Below, piece by piece: positions 50,189-58,583 of a DNA stretch of 64,000 nt. The translations under genes and the position numbers were made by a program. The notes below the pieces were generated by a model. It was not told where the DNA came from. It saw only the letters and a program-made list of their open reading frames with translations, and did not search any database. The stretch spans positions 1-64,000 of the forward strand of contig LTDK01000060.1 in NCBI GenBank assembly GCA_001642415.1, in the 5' to 3' direction. Within the stretch, counting starts at the first letter, position 1, and the number at the start of each line of letters is the position of its first letter. Origin of the DNA: Nematocida ironsii (lineage: Eukaryota > Microsporidia).

Positions 50189-50738
50189 ATAAGATATAAC
50201 TTAAAATAAATAGCTCTTTTATTGTACTAAAATTATGGTATTTCTTTATTGTTCAACTAAATACAATTTTACACCAAATAGTATATTATTTTAAGACCAT
50301 GCGTATTGTAGTAGTTGGTTACTCCTTGGCACATTATTAAGACTCATTCAAATTTTCTATTATTCTTGCCTTATCTAGCTTCAATTTCCAATTATAACAG
50401 CTCTATAGTACTTCGCAAACGCAGGCGTAAGGCTCTCACACTAGGCATGGTTCCTCAGATGATAGAAACCAACAGTAGTAATATTAAGAGTGTGCTATTT
50501 GCAGCATTTCATATAAAACATAGAATCTTACTAACAATAGCAACAGTGCATTTATTATGTTGGTTTTTATGGTCACATCGATTCTATAATTGTTTTCAGA
50601 GAGTTTCAGATAGCAGATTGCGTAACAACCAACTAATATTAACATTTCAGGCTGTTTCCTGGTTCTAATGCTGATTGGCTGTGCTAGCTGAGAAAACTAT
50701 ATAAGAAGTTAGGGGTAAATAAACATTCAGTTTTAGCT
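50189..50738. other. Region upstream of gag, possible remains of a 5' LTR
   Basis: GTAGTTGGTTAC at about 50310 has an inverted partner (GTAACAACCAAC) at about 50621. GC content is higher than in other spacers. A frame at 50315-50668 is open but has no ATG start or recognisable product. LTR boundaries cannot be fixed because no matching 3' copy is seen within the window. Confidence 0.4.
50668..50706 (+). promoter_or_regulatory. CCAAT plus TATA promoter before gag
   Basis: ATGCTGATTGGCT is followed 17 bases later by AAAACTATATAAG, 42 bases before the gag ATG. The CCAAT part shares 11 bases (ATGCTGATTGG) with the RNR2 promoter. Confidence 0.5.
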
Positions 50739-51662
50739 ATGGCAGATAGTAGTTCACATGCAATAGAAGAAAGAAAACCTCTAGAAATAGACGTGCTCCT
50801 TGATTACAACGTACAATTAGAACCACATGAAGAGACCATCAAGGACACCAACCTCATGGGAATTCTACACAACCTAGCTTCGCTAAACTTTAGAGAAGGA
50901 CGAGCCATACTTACATTAAATTTAGAGACAATTACAAAGCTCTACCCGAAATTATGGCAGAAACTTAATCCAGGAATCCGGGTACTACTCCTACATGAGG
51001 AGCTAAATAGACGATCCGACCCAATAGAAGCTGAAATGGCTAGCCAATTAGCAGAGCTTATTTCTACCATTAGATCGGTCCCGCTGCAAAAGTGGCCAGA
51101 AGGGATGTGGTATAAAGCTTGGGGAATAGTCTTGTCAATCTCGGAAGAAAATAGGTGCTCTGTTGTAGCAAACCTTTGGTGTTTCAGAGACTTTGCACAA
51201 ATCACAATGAGCCGTGGTTATGAAGAATGGTGCTACATTATGATAGGGCAAACCGAAGCACCAATCAAGTATTCATTTTATGAGATAGCCTTAGAATTTG
51301 CATTAAAAGAAACCGTGTACCCCTTCAGATTTAAAAACGTGTGGAATATGAGCAAAGGAAATCGAGAATATGCAAATAAAAATCTCCTATGGGAGTGCCA
51401 GAGACTAGACAAACTGTTAGGAAAGAAAACTGGTGGAATAATCCATAACCAAAAAAAAGAAAAAATCTACCAAAATTCAAACAGCAGGCATAGAAGATTT
51501 TCTAGCAATTGCCACCGATGTGGTAAGAGAGGGCATAAAGCAAGAGAATGCCGTGGCGAAATTCAACAAAACCGAAGAAAAAACTATATGAACAACAACA
51601 AATGTTCATGGCAAGGATGGAATATTCCTAAAAAGGACAGTTCACAGAATGGCTGGTATTAA
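50739..51662 (+). CDS. Retrotransposon Gag-like protein with CCHC zinc knuckle
   Basis: 307 residues, fully open. The first ~210 residues are helical and resemble a gypsy-type capsid region (with WPEGMWYKAWGI and EFALKETVYPFRFKNVW). A basic linker follows, then one zinc knuckle CHRCGKRGHKAREC (CX2CX4HX4C) at about residues 259-272 and a basic Asn-rich end. In an active element Gag packages the RNA. Here the pol part is wrecked while gag has no stop or frameshift. This could mean recent decay, supply in trans for other copies, or retention for a host use. A promoter-like CCAAT/TATA pair sits just before the start. Confidence 0.82.
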   Translation: MADSSSHAIEERKPLEIDVLLDYNVQLEPHEETIKDTNLMGILHNLASLNFREGRAILTLNLETITKLYPKLWQKLNPGIRVLLLHEELNRRSDPIEAEMASQLAELISTIRSVPLQKWPEGMWYKAWGIVLSISEENRCSVVANLWCFRDFAQITMSRGYEEWCYIMIGQTEAPIKYSFYEIALEFALKETVYPFRFKNVWNMSKGNREYANKNLLWECQRLDKLLGKKTGGIIHNQKKEKIYQNSNSRHRRFSSNCHRCGKRGHKARECRGEIQQNRRKNYMNNNKCSWQGWNIPKKDSSQNGWY

Positions 51663-51875
51663 AAAGATTATGATTAATCCAGGCATAGGAGAGGCGTACA
51701 AAGGCATAAAAGCAAGTATTCATAGAGGTACTTTGTAAGAGTTTACAGGAATGGATAAATAAGATTAAACTCATGGATGATAGAATGAGAAAGGGTGAAA
51801 ATATATATTTTATGCGCACCAGCAAGTGTAAAGTTTCTTAGAAAAGATTAACTATACGAGAAGGCATATTTATAA

Positions 51876-52300
51876 TTGTCTAAAGTTAAAGCGCCCCTAA
51901 ATGAGTTCACGGGTAGTGGAAGTAAGTTTGCTTGGACAGGAAGACACCAGAAAGCTTTTGAGAATTTAAAGGTAGATTTAAATAAGATTATTGCAGCTAC
52001 TATACTGAAGTTAAAGAAGAAGTTTACTTTAGAAGCAGCGGCATCAAATGCCGGCGTAGTCGCTGTATTGAGCCAGGAGGATAATATTATAGGTTTTTTC
52101 ATCCAGATTAGTTTTAACATAGCAGAAGTACAGGATTCTAAAGAATCGTATGCAATAGCAAGAGCAGTGGAAAGATGTAAACAATACTTATTATGCGACG
52201 AGTTGATATTAATACAGATTATAAGGCAATAGAAGTACTATGCGCAAAAAGTACAGAGGATTTAGCAGTGAGAAGGTTACGTAAGGGATGCAAATGCTAA
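51876..52300 (+). pseudogene. Degenerate pol fragment (RT end and RNase H region)
   Basis: The frame from 51876 resembles the RT-RNase H junction of Ty3/gypsy pol: the WT-x-x-x-Q-x-AFE-x-LK pattern, then a strand where the usual Asp-Ala-Ser-Asn is Ala-Ala-Ser-Asn, so the first catalytic Asp is lost. Near 52200-52215 the reading shifts frame, after which the family's TD-x-KA-x-E segment continues to a stop at 52300. There is no start codon. It is not functional. Confidence 0.7.
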
Positions 52301-52747
52301 AGAGCTTCCATTTTACTCCAAAATATAGGAGAAGATGAGATTCTAATTTTCGGGATAGATCTCTATCTATTTAGGACTATGTTATCCAGATAGAAACGAT
52401 GTTTTTTTATGGACACGGTGTTCTTCTAGAAATAATGTATAAATTATTTATACAAAAATATATGTATGGTTGGTGCTTATTTAGTCAAATAACAACTATC
52501 TGCGCATAGAATTCAGAAGGTTTACACAGTATAATAACAGTTAAAACTTTAGGCTGTATTTTATCGAATTATACCACATACGATAACATATCAAGCAATT
52601 TACTAAATCAGTGGAATATGTCATGGTCAACATTATTTAAGTTAATTCGCATTGCCTTAAAAATATATAACTAAATATATGGGTTTTCTAAAAGAAAACT
52701 AGATAATGGTTTTTATTTTAAAAGAAGATTTCATAGTTTAGAAGGCA

Positions 52748-52866
52748 TAGTGCGCATTAAATGTGCATCCAAATTATTTTATGCGAGACATAAATAATAT
52801 TTATTTTTAATAAGTCGTGGCTAACTCCCATTAACTTTTATTTATTAGATGCACACTAGCACACTA
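52748..52866. mobile_element. MITE-like 119-base element with imperfect terminal inverted repeats, includes repeat copy D
   Basis: The left end (TAGTGCGC, six bases, TGTGCATC) and the right end read on the other strand (TAGTGTGC, three bases, TGTGCATC) share 15 of 16 bases in two blocks. Between them lies copy D of the AT-rich dispersed repeat (52781-52818). TA at both outer ends could be a TA-type target duplication. There is no coding capacity. Confidence 0.5.
52781..52818 (-). repeat. Dispersed AT-rich repeat, copy D (inverted, diverged)
   Basis: It reads ATGCGAGACATAAATAATAT then TTATTTTTAATAAGTCGTGG, matching copy C with several substitutions. It lies centrally inside the inverted-repeat unit. 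Confidence 0.6.
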
Positions 52867-52963
52867 ATAAGTGAAATTAAATCAGGAAAATTATAAAAAT
52901 AAACAGTTCCTATACACTTTAATGCATTATGGCAATCTTGTATTTGACTGAGAAGAGTAGAGC

Positions 52964-54424
52964 TTAGAAATAGAGAGCTCTTCCCAAAAAGTTTTCTTCA
53001 TTTGGGTTATACACAGATGGCAGTTCTTGTATGTACTGCATTGTCCATCTTCTGACCTGTCTATCAGGAATGTTCACATTTTCAACGACCCACATAACAA
53101 GAGATAGCTTTGAAGGGGACAAAAGGCAGATGGGAATGCTATCAAGAATTGAGAGCACACGAATCACAGAAGTGCAATGCTTATTCACATTATCCCTGGG
53201 CTGTATTTCTAGCATTTCTAAAATACGAGAGCTATCTTTTTCAACTATTTTTTTGACTCCAAGCAAATCGCTTTCAGATAAAATATCACACAGCACTGCA
53301 AGGCCGTCAATTGCCAGAACTCTTTCTCTCCACAAATCAGCCTTTTTCTTATCTTTTGTCTCTTTAGTAATAGTTAGCGCCCTGGATAAAAAATATTTGG
53401 CTGTGTACGAAGAAAGTCTTTGCGCCGCAACCAGAGAAGTTCCTCTAATTTCGGCACTCCCGCACTGTTTTGATGCTCTGACTAGCTCTAAATAGCTTTT
53501 AAAAAGTTGCGCCTCCGCTTCATCTACGGTATTCTGTATAGCCGAATAAAACATAGCAGTAAGACAGAATAGAATCTCTTTTTCATACGTAGGCACTTCT
53601 ATGTTATTTACTAAATTATTTAAATGCCATATGGTTGCAGATTCTATTCCTTTTAAGTCACTCTGATTTTCACACCAATTCACGAGGGACTTGTGAAATA
53701 TCTCGTACTCATCCTGGAATGAAAAGACTCTTCTATACGCATCTGTGGTTGATTCTGGGAAGGCACAAAAATACTTTGGCATAAAATATGCAGGATCTCT
53801 CCTGTGCACAAGAATAGTTGTTTTGTTGTAGATGGATTCTTCTACTGCAATTCTGTAAGGCGTACTATCTGTCTTTCTTTTTTCCTTTTTGCCTACTTTC
53901 TCAGATATGCTGCTTTCACTTTCTATCTTACTAAATATACTAGAATAGAACTTAAGCAGACTTGGGCTACACCAAAGATTAATTAGTATGAAAATACCGC
54001 ATCTCTCCATTGCATCAACAACTGCCCCCTTCCTTTCTAAAGGAATGCTTTCCATAATCCTAGCCAATGACTCAAGAATTTCTAATGTATGTTCAGGCAT
54101 TTTCCTATCATCTGAGTCACTCGCTGCCTCTGCGTCTATTTTTATCATTTCTGAGACTCTGAACATAAATCTAATGCTGCTGATTAAATATGAAATGCTT
54201 CTTTTTTCTTCTTCAGACTCTAAGTTATCCCGTAGCAGGCGCATACAAAGGGCTTTAGAAGGAGTAAGTGCTTTTTTGCTTTCTATTATATTAACAAGTA
54301 TTTCAGAAGGAATACTCAATTTTTCCTTTACACATTTCTTCAAAAGGCTAAACAGCGACTCTAAGTCATTCTCTAGGCCATCAACTATCTTTTTAGTAAG
54401 AGAGTACGACTGGTCATTTTCCAT
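52964..54424 (-). CDS. All-helical protein, unknown (possible HEAT-like)
   Basis: 486 residues from the ATG at 54422-54424. It has helices throughout with a repeat-like alternation (LTPSKALCMRLLRDNLESEE, MPEHTLEILESLARIMESIP) and a short Ser/Lys-rich loop near residue 175 (EKVGKKEKRKTDSTPYR). It ends with RRWTMQYIQELPSVYNPNEE. No signal peptide or membrane segment is present. The architecture suits a HEAT-type scaffold such as transport, condensin or Mediator subunits, but no assignment can be supported. Its start is 681 bases from the divergent RNR2 gene. Confidence 0.7.
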   Translation of the reverse strand: MENDQSYSLTKKIVDGLENDLESLFSLLKKCVKEKLSIPSEILVNIIESKKALTPSKALCMRLLRDNLESEEEKRSISYLISSIRFMFRVSEMIKIDAEAASDSDDRKMPEHTLEILESLARIMESIPLERKGAVVDAMERCGIFILINLWCSPSLLKFYSSIFSKIESESSISEKVGKKEKRKTDSTPYRIAVEESIYNKTTILVHRRDPAYFMPKYFCAFPESTTDAYRRVFSFQDEYEIFHKSLVNWCENQSDLKGIESATIWHLNNLVNNIEVPTYEKEILFCLTAMFYSAIQNTVDEAEAQLFKSYLELVRASKQCGSAEIRGTSLVAAQRLSSYTAKYFLSRALTITKETKDKKKADLWRERVLAIDGLAVLCDILSESDLLGVKKIVEKDSSRILEMLEIQPRDNVNKHCTSVIRVLSILDSIPICLLSPSKLSLVMWVVENVNIPDRQVRRWTMQYIQELPSVYNPNEENFLGRALYF

Positions 54425-55105
54425 TGTAAATATTTTATTTTACAGTAAAATAGAAATTTCGGATAAAATCCCCTAGAATAAAAGAATGCACTGCCTTTAA
54501 CATATCGATTACAGTTTTATTATATTTACTAGTATGCTTTTATTTCATTGTCTGTTTCAATTAGAATATCCGCAGTAATTTGTTTATATTTTGATATAGC
54601 CACAAATTATAAAATATTTGTTTTATTTACACTGTACAGCATATTTAGCTATACATTCTACTCTATCCAGTAATGAACATACAAAATTATAAATATTCTA
54701 ATATGTATCTATACATTGATACGAAAGTATTTTGATATTTCTATTTTTCTTATGTTTATGTATAGCCCCTAAATTCTACAAAATATATTCTATTATCTCG
54801 GGGCATTGCATACTTTTATAACGTTTGCCATATTTTCATTTCACATGCTATCTATCCACATATATTTTATGCGAGTTCTTTTGTTTATGTCTTCTCTCTT
54901 GTTATGGTGGTGTACAATAAAAATTCTGTCTCTTTATCTGGTTGAAATTTCTACCGTTATATGCCCTTTTGTTTTCTGTACTTGCCCAGCCGGGGGCATG
55001 CTATGCTGATTGGTTCAGCAATATCTTAGATTCCCGCGCATTTTATATTTTAGCGGACTTTTACCCGCCGGCGGGATTTTAAAACTATAAATAGAAAATG
55101 AAAAT
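54425..55105. other. Divergent promoter region with an RNR2-specific cluster
   Basis: It is AT-rich until about 54980, then becomes GC-richer with a dense signal cluster (annotated separately). A frame at 54806-55009 encodes a hydrophobic string but overlaps the promoter and is not taken as a gene. A degenerate motif TTTCGGATAAAAT lies at about 54457. Confidence 0.5.
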
Positions 55106-55109
55106 ATGA
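55003..55109 (+). promoter_or_regulatory. RNR2 promoter: CCAAT box, E2F-like sites, TATA box and minimal uORF
   Basis: In order: ATGCTGATTGGTT (55003-55015); TTCCCGCGC (55031-55039), close to the E2F consensus; the perfect 12-base palindrome CCCGCCGGCGGG (55064-55075); AAAACTATAAATAG (about 55081-55094); and an upstream ATG AAA ATA TGA (55098-55109) whose TGA overlaps the RNR2 ATG as ATGA. E2F- or MBF-type control of RNR genes at the G1/S boundary is well known in fungi and animals; its use here is inference. Confidence 0.6.
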
Positions 55110-56146
55110 GAAATATGCAAGAAAGCACAACACAAAACACACCAAGACAAGCAGAAAAAACAGTGGCCAGAAGTAACACAGAAGAATTGTATGAGCCAAT
55201 CCTGCAGGAGTCAAACAATAGATTTGTTATTTTCCCAATAGAGCATCATGATATTTGGGCAATGTATAAAGATGCAGTGGCAGTATTCTGGACTGCAGAA
55301 GAAGTTGACTTGTCAAATGACCAAGCTGACTGGGAAAAGCTAAATGCAAATGAGAGACACTTTATCTCCTATGTACTTGCATTCTTTGCTGCCTCAGATG
55401 GAATTGTAAATGAAAACTTAGTTGAAAGGTTTGCTTCAGAAGTTCAAATAAGCGAGGCAAGATGTTTCTACGGATTCCAAATTATGATAGAAAACATACA
55501 CGCAGAGATGTATAGTTTACTAATAGACACCTACATCAAGGATACTGCAGAAAAGAACTTCTTATTCCAGGCAATGGAGAATATTCCTGTAATAAAAAAG
55601 AAGGCAGACTGGGCCCTTAGGTGGATATCAGACAAGGAGTCTAGCTTTGCAGACAGGCTAGTTGCTTTTGCATGTGTAGAGGGAATATTCTTCTCTGGAT
55701 CATTTGCATCAATTTTCTGGCTTAAGAAGAGAGGCCTTATGCCAGGTCTTACTTTCTCTAACGAGCTGATCAGCAGAGATGAAGGACTTCACTGTGACTT
55801 TGCCTGTCTTTTACATTCTCACCTCATAAACAAGTGTAAGAATATCAAGAAAATAGTTTTAGAGGCAGTTGAGATTGAAAAAGAGTTTTTAACTGATGCA
55901 CTTCCTGTTTCTTTAATAGGCATCAACTCAGACTCTATGTGCCAGTACATTGAGTTTGTGGCAGATCGGTTACTAATTGCACTAAATGAAGAAAAGGTCT
56001 ACAACACAACAAACCCATTCGATTTTATGGAGCTAATTTCACTGCGAAGAAAAGCAAATTTCTTTGAGATGCGTGTAGGTGAGTATAAAAGAGCATCTGT
56101 TGGGGCACCACAAGCTCAGGGATTTGCCATGGATGATGATTTCTAA
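55106..56146 (+). CDS. RNR2: Ribonucleotide reductase small subunit (class Ia R2)
   Basis: 346 residues. R2 houses the di-iron tyrosyl radical needed to make deoxyribonucleotides with the large subunit. Iron ligands are all visible: D68 in [13 protein letters not shown]103 in [13 protein letters not shown]129 and H132 in [15 protein letters not shown] (Y136 is the radical Tyr), then Glu in FACVEGIFF, and Glu and His in [10 protein letters not shown]. The C-terminal GFAMDDDF is the peptide that docks R2 on the large subunit. Length is slightly short of the fungal norm because the N-terminal tail is trimmed. The ATG at 55106 overlaps the stop of a three-codon uORF; an ATG three codons in is a second possibility. 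Confidence 0.97.
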   Translation: MRNMQESTTQNTPRQAEKTVARSNTEELYEPILQESNNRFVIFPIEHHDIWAMYKDAVAVFWTAEEVDLSNDQADWEKLNANERHFISYVLAFFAASDGIVNENLVERFASEVQISEARCFYGFQIMIENIHAEMYSLLIDTYIKDTAEKNFLFQAMENIPVIKKKADWALRWISDKESSFADRLVAFACVEGIFFSGSFASIFWLKKRGLMPGLTFSNELISRDEGLHCDFACLLHSHLINKCKNIKKIVLEAVEIEKEFLTDALPVSLIGINSDSMCQYIEFVADRLLIALNEEKVYNTTNPFDFMELISLRRKANFFEMRVGEYKRASVGAPQAQGFAMDDDF

Positions 56147-56579
56147 TATAAGGATACTACAGCCACTAGCACAATAACAATTCTACCCTAAATATCTATC
56201 TAAATATTCAAATAAATCTATTCATTAAATCTGTTACTTTTCTTTACATACTATGCAAACAGCGTTTACACACAGTTTTCCATTAATAATACCATGCACA
56301 CAATAAATGCTTGTTTCTCTTAATAAAGGAGATTGTGTAAATTTCTAGCTGTATTTGTACTATATAATTGCTCCTTAGTAATTATCTTGTGGTCAGCTGA
56401 TCTCTCACCGAACATTCTTTGATCCTGGTCCCTTGTAATATAACCACCGATCTTATATTTGGTTGAAGATTTTTACTAATTATGCTTTAGTTTTTTCTAT
56501 AAAGCTTTATTTATATCAATACAGAAAGACTAATAAGCAGTATTCTTTGTTTTAACTGGTTTTTATTAATGTTTATGAC
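56147..56579. other. Spacer between convergent RNR2 and trehalase genes
   Basis: No gene, repeat copy or motif copy is recognised. Confidence 0.5.
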
Positions 56580-58583
56580 CTACTTAATTAAATTATTATC
56601 AAATATATAGTATATCCACTGGGCTACCCCAATACTCCAGCCAAATCCTTTCTGCATCTTATACTCGCCGGTATTCTTGGCTTCATATTCTATCTTCTCT
56701 GGCAGATTGCCATGCGCTATGTAATGCTTATTCATTTTGGCCATATAACTCTGTGCTACACGCTTTGCCAGATCTATATTATTTGATCTAATCAAATATT
56801 CTATTGTTAAATGCACCAGAGGTGGCCATATGCTTTTGCCATCCCATTGGTCTTTTATTTCATTCTGATGTGTTAGCGCGTCCTCTGCAGTTTTTTGAAG
56901 CATGCCGCATAGGCTGTCTTGTACACTTTCTTTTGCATATTCTCTCGTGCTTGTACATGGTAGCATAACATCTTCTGATATCCAAATATTTTTCGCATTT
57001 CTGCTAAGAATGTGGTTATTTGGATCATTTACTATGCCCATATACAGCGGATGTAGATCACTGTGGTAGAATACACTGTCCTCTCTTTTCTTATAATAGT
57101 AGTCGCCTTCTTTTTCTATTAATATTAAATCTCTCCATCTTGTGTGCTCTGCATCCCACATTAAATCATCAATGCATGAAGACAAGCTGTTTGCAAGATT
57201 CTTCCAGTATATACTTTGCTCAACATTTTTGTACTCATTAATATTGTATATTTCTGCTAGAATATTAAAATTCTTTACAAGTATGCTGTTTAAATCTACT
57301 GGTATGATATTATGTGTATTTAAAAATCCATACATTTTTGTATTCGTGTTGTATTGTCTCCACCTGCTGGAAAAGTCCCACCCAGACTCAGTGCTAGCTA
57401 TTATGTGTTTGTAGTATTCAAATGGCCCTGCGGATTTATTTGTTGTCTGATAGTTTTCATTTGAAATTAAGTCGGGAATAAGCATTTCTACCCTTGGTGT
57501 GGCTGTTTTGCTACCGTATCGGAACATTCTCCGGCGCTGGCCGCTTTCATCTTTAAACTCAACACATCTGTTGTCTACCCAGAATTTCATTTCTTTGTAA
57601 AGCGCATCTACCTTCTCCTTCGTAAGTTTTTTTTCTAAGTTATCCAGGTATGCTGGCTGGTATTCTTTAATCAATGGTTGAGAAACTACTAGGTTTATAT
57701 AATCTGCACTGGTCTCTGGGTTTGGTTTTTGCCCCGCTGCTCTTGAGTGGTTTGATACAATGTCTTTAAGTTTTTTAAACTCATCCATTGATTCAAGCAG
57801 TATTTGTGCAAAGTATGGAGGCTGCGACCTATTTATATAGTACCATCGCGTGCCATTTGGGATAAACCCAAATTTATTTATTTGGTCTATAAAGTTACTA
57901 ATCATACCATCAACTGCTTTTTCTTTTCCACTAATAAGCAGTCCTTTTGCCATCCAGAAGAAGTCCCAATAGTAAGCCTCTTGAAACCTTCCTCCCGGCA
58001 CTACAACATCGTTTTTCTGTAGTATTTTACTGTCGAAGTAATCTTTGGATTCTTTTTCTCTTAGATCCTTTGTCAGGCAGTCCCAAATTTTCTTTATTCC
58101 AATGTTCATTTTTTCATAGCAGCCTATACTTTCGTCTGAATCCTCTGTGGGTTTCTGTGCGGAAATAGTGTTTTCTGGCAACTTGAAGTAATTAGTATAC
58201 AGTTCAAGTATTTTATCAGTTCGTTCTAATACATTCATTTTTGTCATGTCTATACTTTGATGGTATTTTAACACCTGCTCATGCGACCTATTAGATACAA
58301 GATCGGGAATGGTCTTTGGATCGTTCTTTCCCGTATAGAAACATAAATCTACAAATAAATTCCAAATCTCATTGGTTGTCTCTGTTTGGTATATCCTGGG
58401 ATAGCTTTCAGACATGCTTTTTGCCTTTTTATAGAGATGCTCGTGCTCTGACTCTATAAACGCCGATTTAAATATTTCTTCTGCACTTATTTCGTTCTCT
58501 GCGCCTGCGCACATTACTAGCCCCCCAAGACACATCATTGCCACTGGCATATAAAAAAGTTCGGCAAGATAAACTTTCTTCAT
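56580..58583 (-). CDS. Secreted trehalase (glycoside hydrolase family 37)
   Basis: 667 residues. The N-terminus (MKKVYLAELFYMPVAMMCLG, then a Gly/Ala-rich end) is a signal peptide. Family signature 1 appears as PGGRFQEAYYWDFFWMAKGL near residue 200, and signature 2 as QWDGKSIWPPLVHLTIEYL near 580, where most members have a Tyr/Asn-Ala-Trp form. The C-terminal Gly/Trp pattern (QKGFGWSIGVAQWIYYI) also fits. The enzyme splits trehalose into two glucose molecules. In microsporidia trehalose breakdown is proposed to raise spore osmotic pressure before polar-tube firing; a secreted enzyme could act in the spore vacuole or outside. Length is typical for neutral/acid GH37 enzymes. Confidence 0.92.
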   Translation of the reverse strand: MKKVYLAELFYMPVAMMCLGGLVMCAGAENEISAEEIFKSAFIESEHEHLYKKAKSMSESYPRIYQTETTNEIWNLFVDLCFYTGKNDPKTIPDLVSNRSHEQVLKYHQSIDMTKMNVLERTDKILELYTNYFKLPENTISAQKPTEDSDESIGCYEKMNIGIKKIWDCLTKDLREKESKDYFDSKILQKNDVVVPGGRFQEAYYWDFFWMAKGLLISGKEKAVDGMISNFIDQINKFGFIPNGTRWYYINRSQPPYFAQILLESMDEFKKLKDIVSNHSRAAGQKPNPETSADYINLVVSQPLIKEYQPAYLDNLEKKLTKEKVDALYKEMKFWVDNRCVEFKDESGQRRRMFRYGSKTATPRVEMLIPDLISNENYQTTNKSAGPFEYYKHIIASTESGWDFSSRWRQYNTNTKMYGFLNTHNIIPVDLNSILVKNFNILAEIYNINEYKNVEQSIYWKNLANSLSSCIDDLMWDAEHTRWRDLILIEKEGDYYYKKREDSVFYHSDLHPLYMGIVNDPNNHILSRNAKNIWISEDVMLPCTSTREYAKESVQDSLCGMLQKTAEDALTHQNEIKDQWDGKSIWPPLVHLTIEYLIRSNNIDLAKRVAQSYMAKMNKHYIAHGNLPEKIEYEAKNTGEYKMQKGFGWSIGVAQWIYYIFDNNLIK

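Larger units (their letters stand above)
50739..52300 (+). mobile_element. Ty3/gypsy retrotransposon relic (intact gag, broken pol)
   Basis: An uninterrupted gag is followed by a short, frameshifted piece of the pol RNase H region. Protease, the reverse transcriptase palm and integrase are missing, and no flanking LTR pair was found. The element is therefore internally deleted and not autonomous. Confidence 0.75.
52301..52963. other. Spacer after the retroelement, holding the MITE-like unit
   Basis: No gene is seen. Bases 52301-52740 may contain further decayed pol sequence, but nothing can be recognised. Confidence 0.45.

Noticed and set aside
50315..50668. 117-codon frame before gag
   Set aside because: It opens with TTG, has no family pattern, and lies where LTR or leader sequence is expected.
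54806..55009. Hydrophobic 67-codon frame upstream of RNR2
   Set aside because: It overlaps the RNR2 promoter cluster, consists of AT-driven hydrophobic codons, and has no recognisable pattern.
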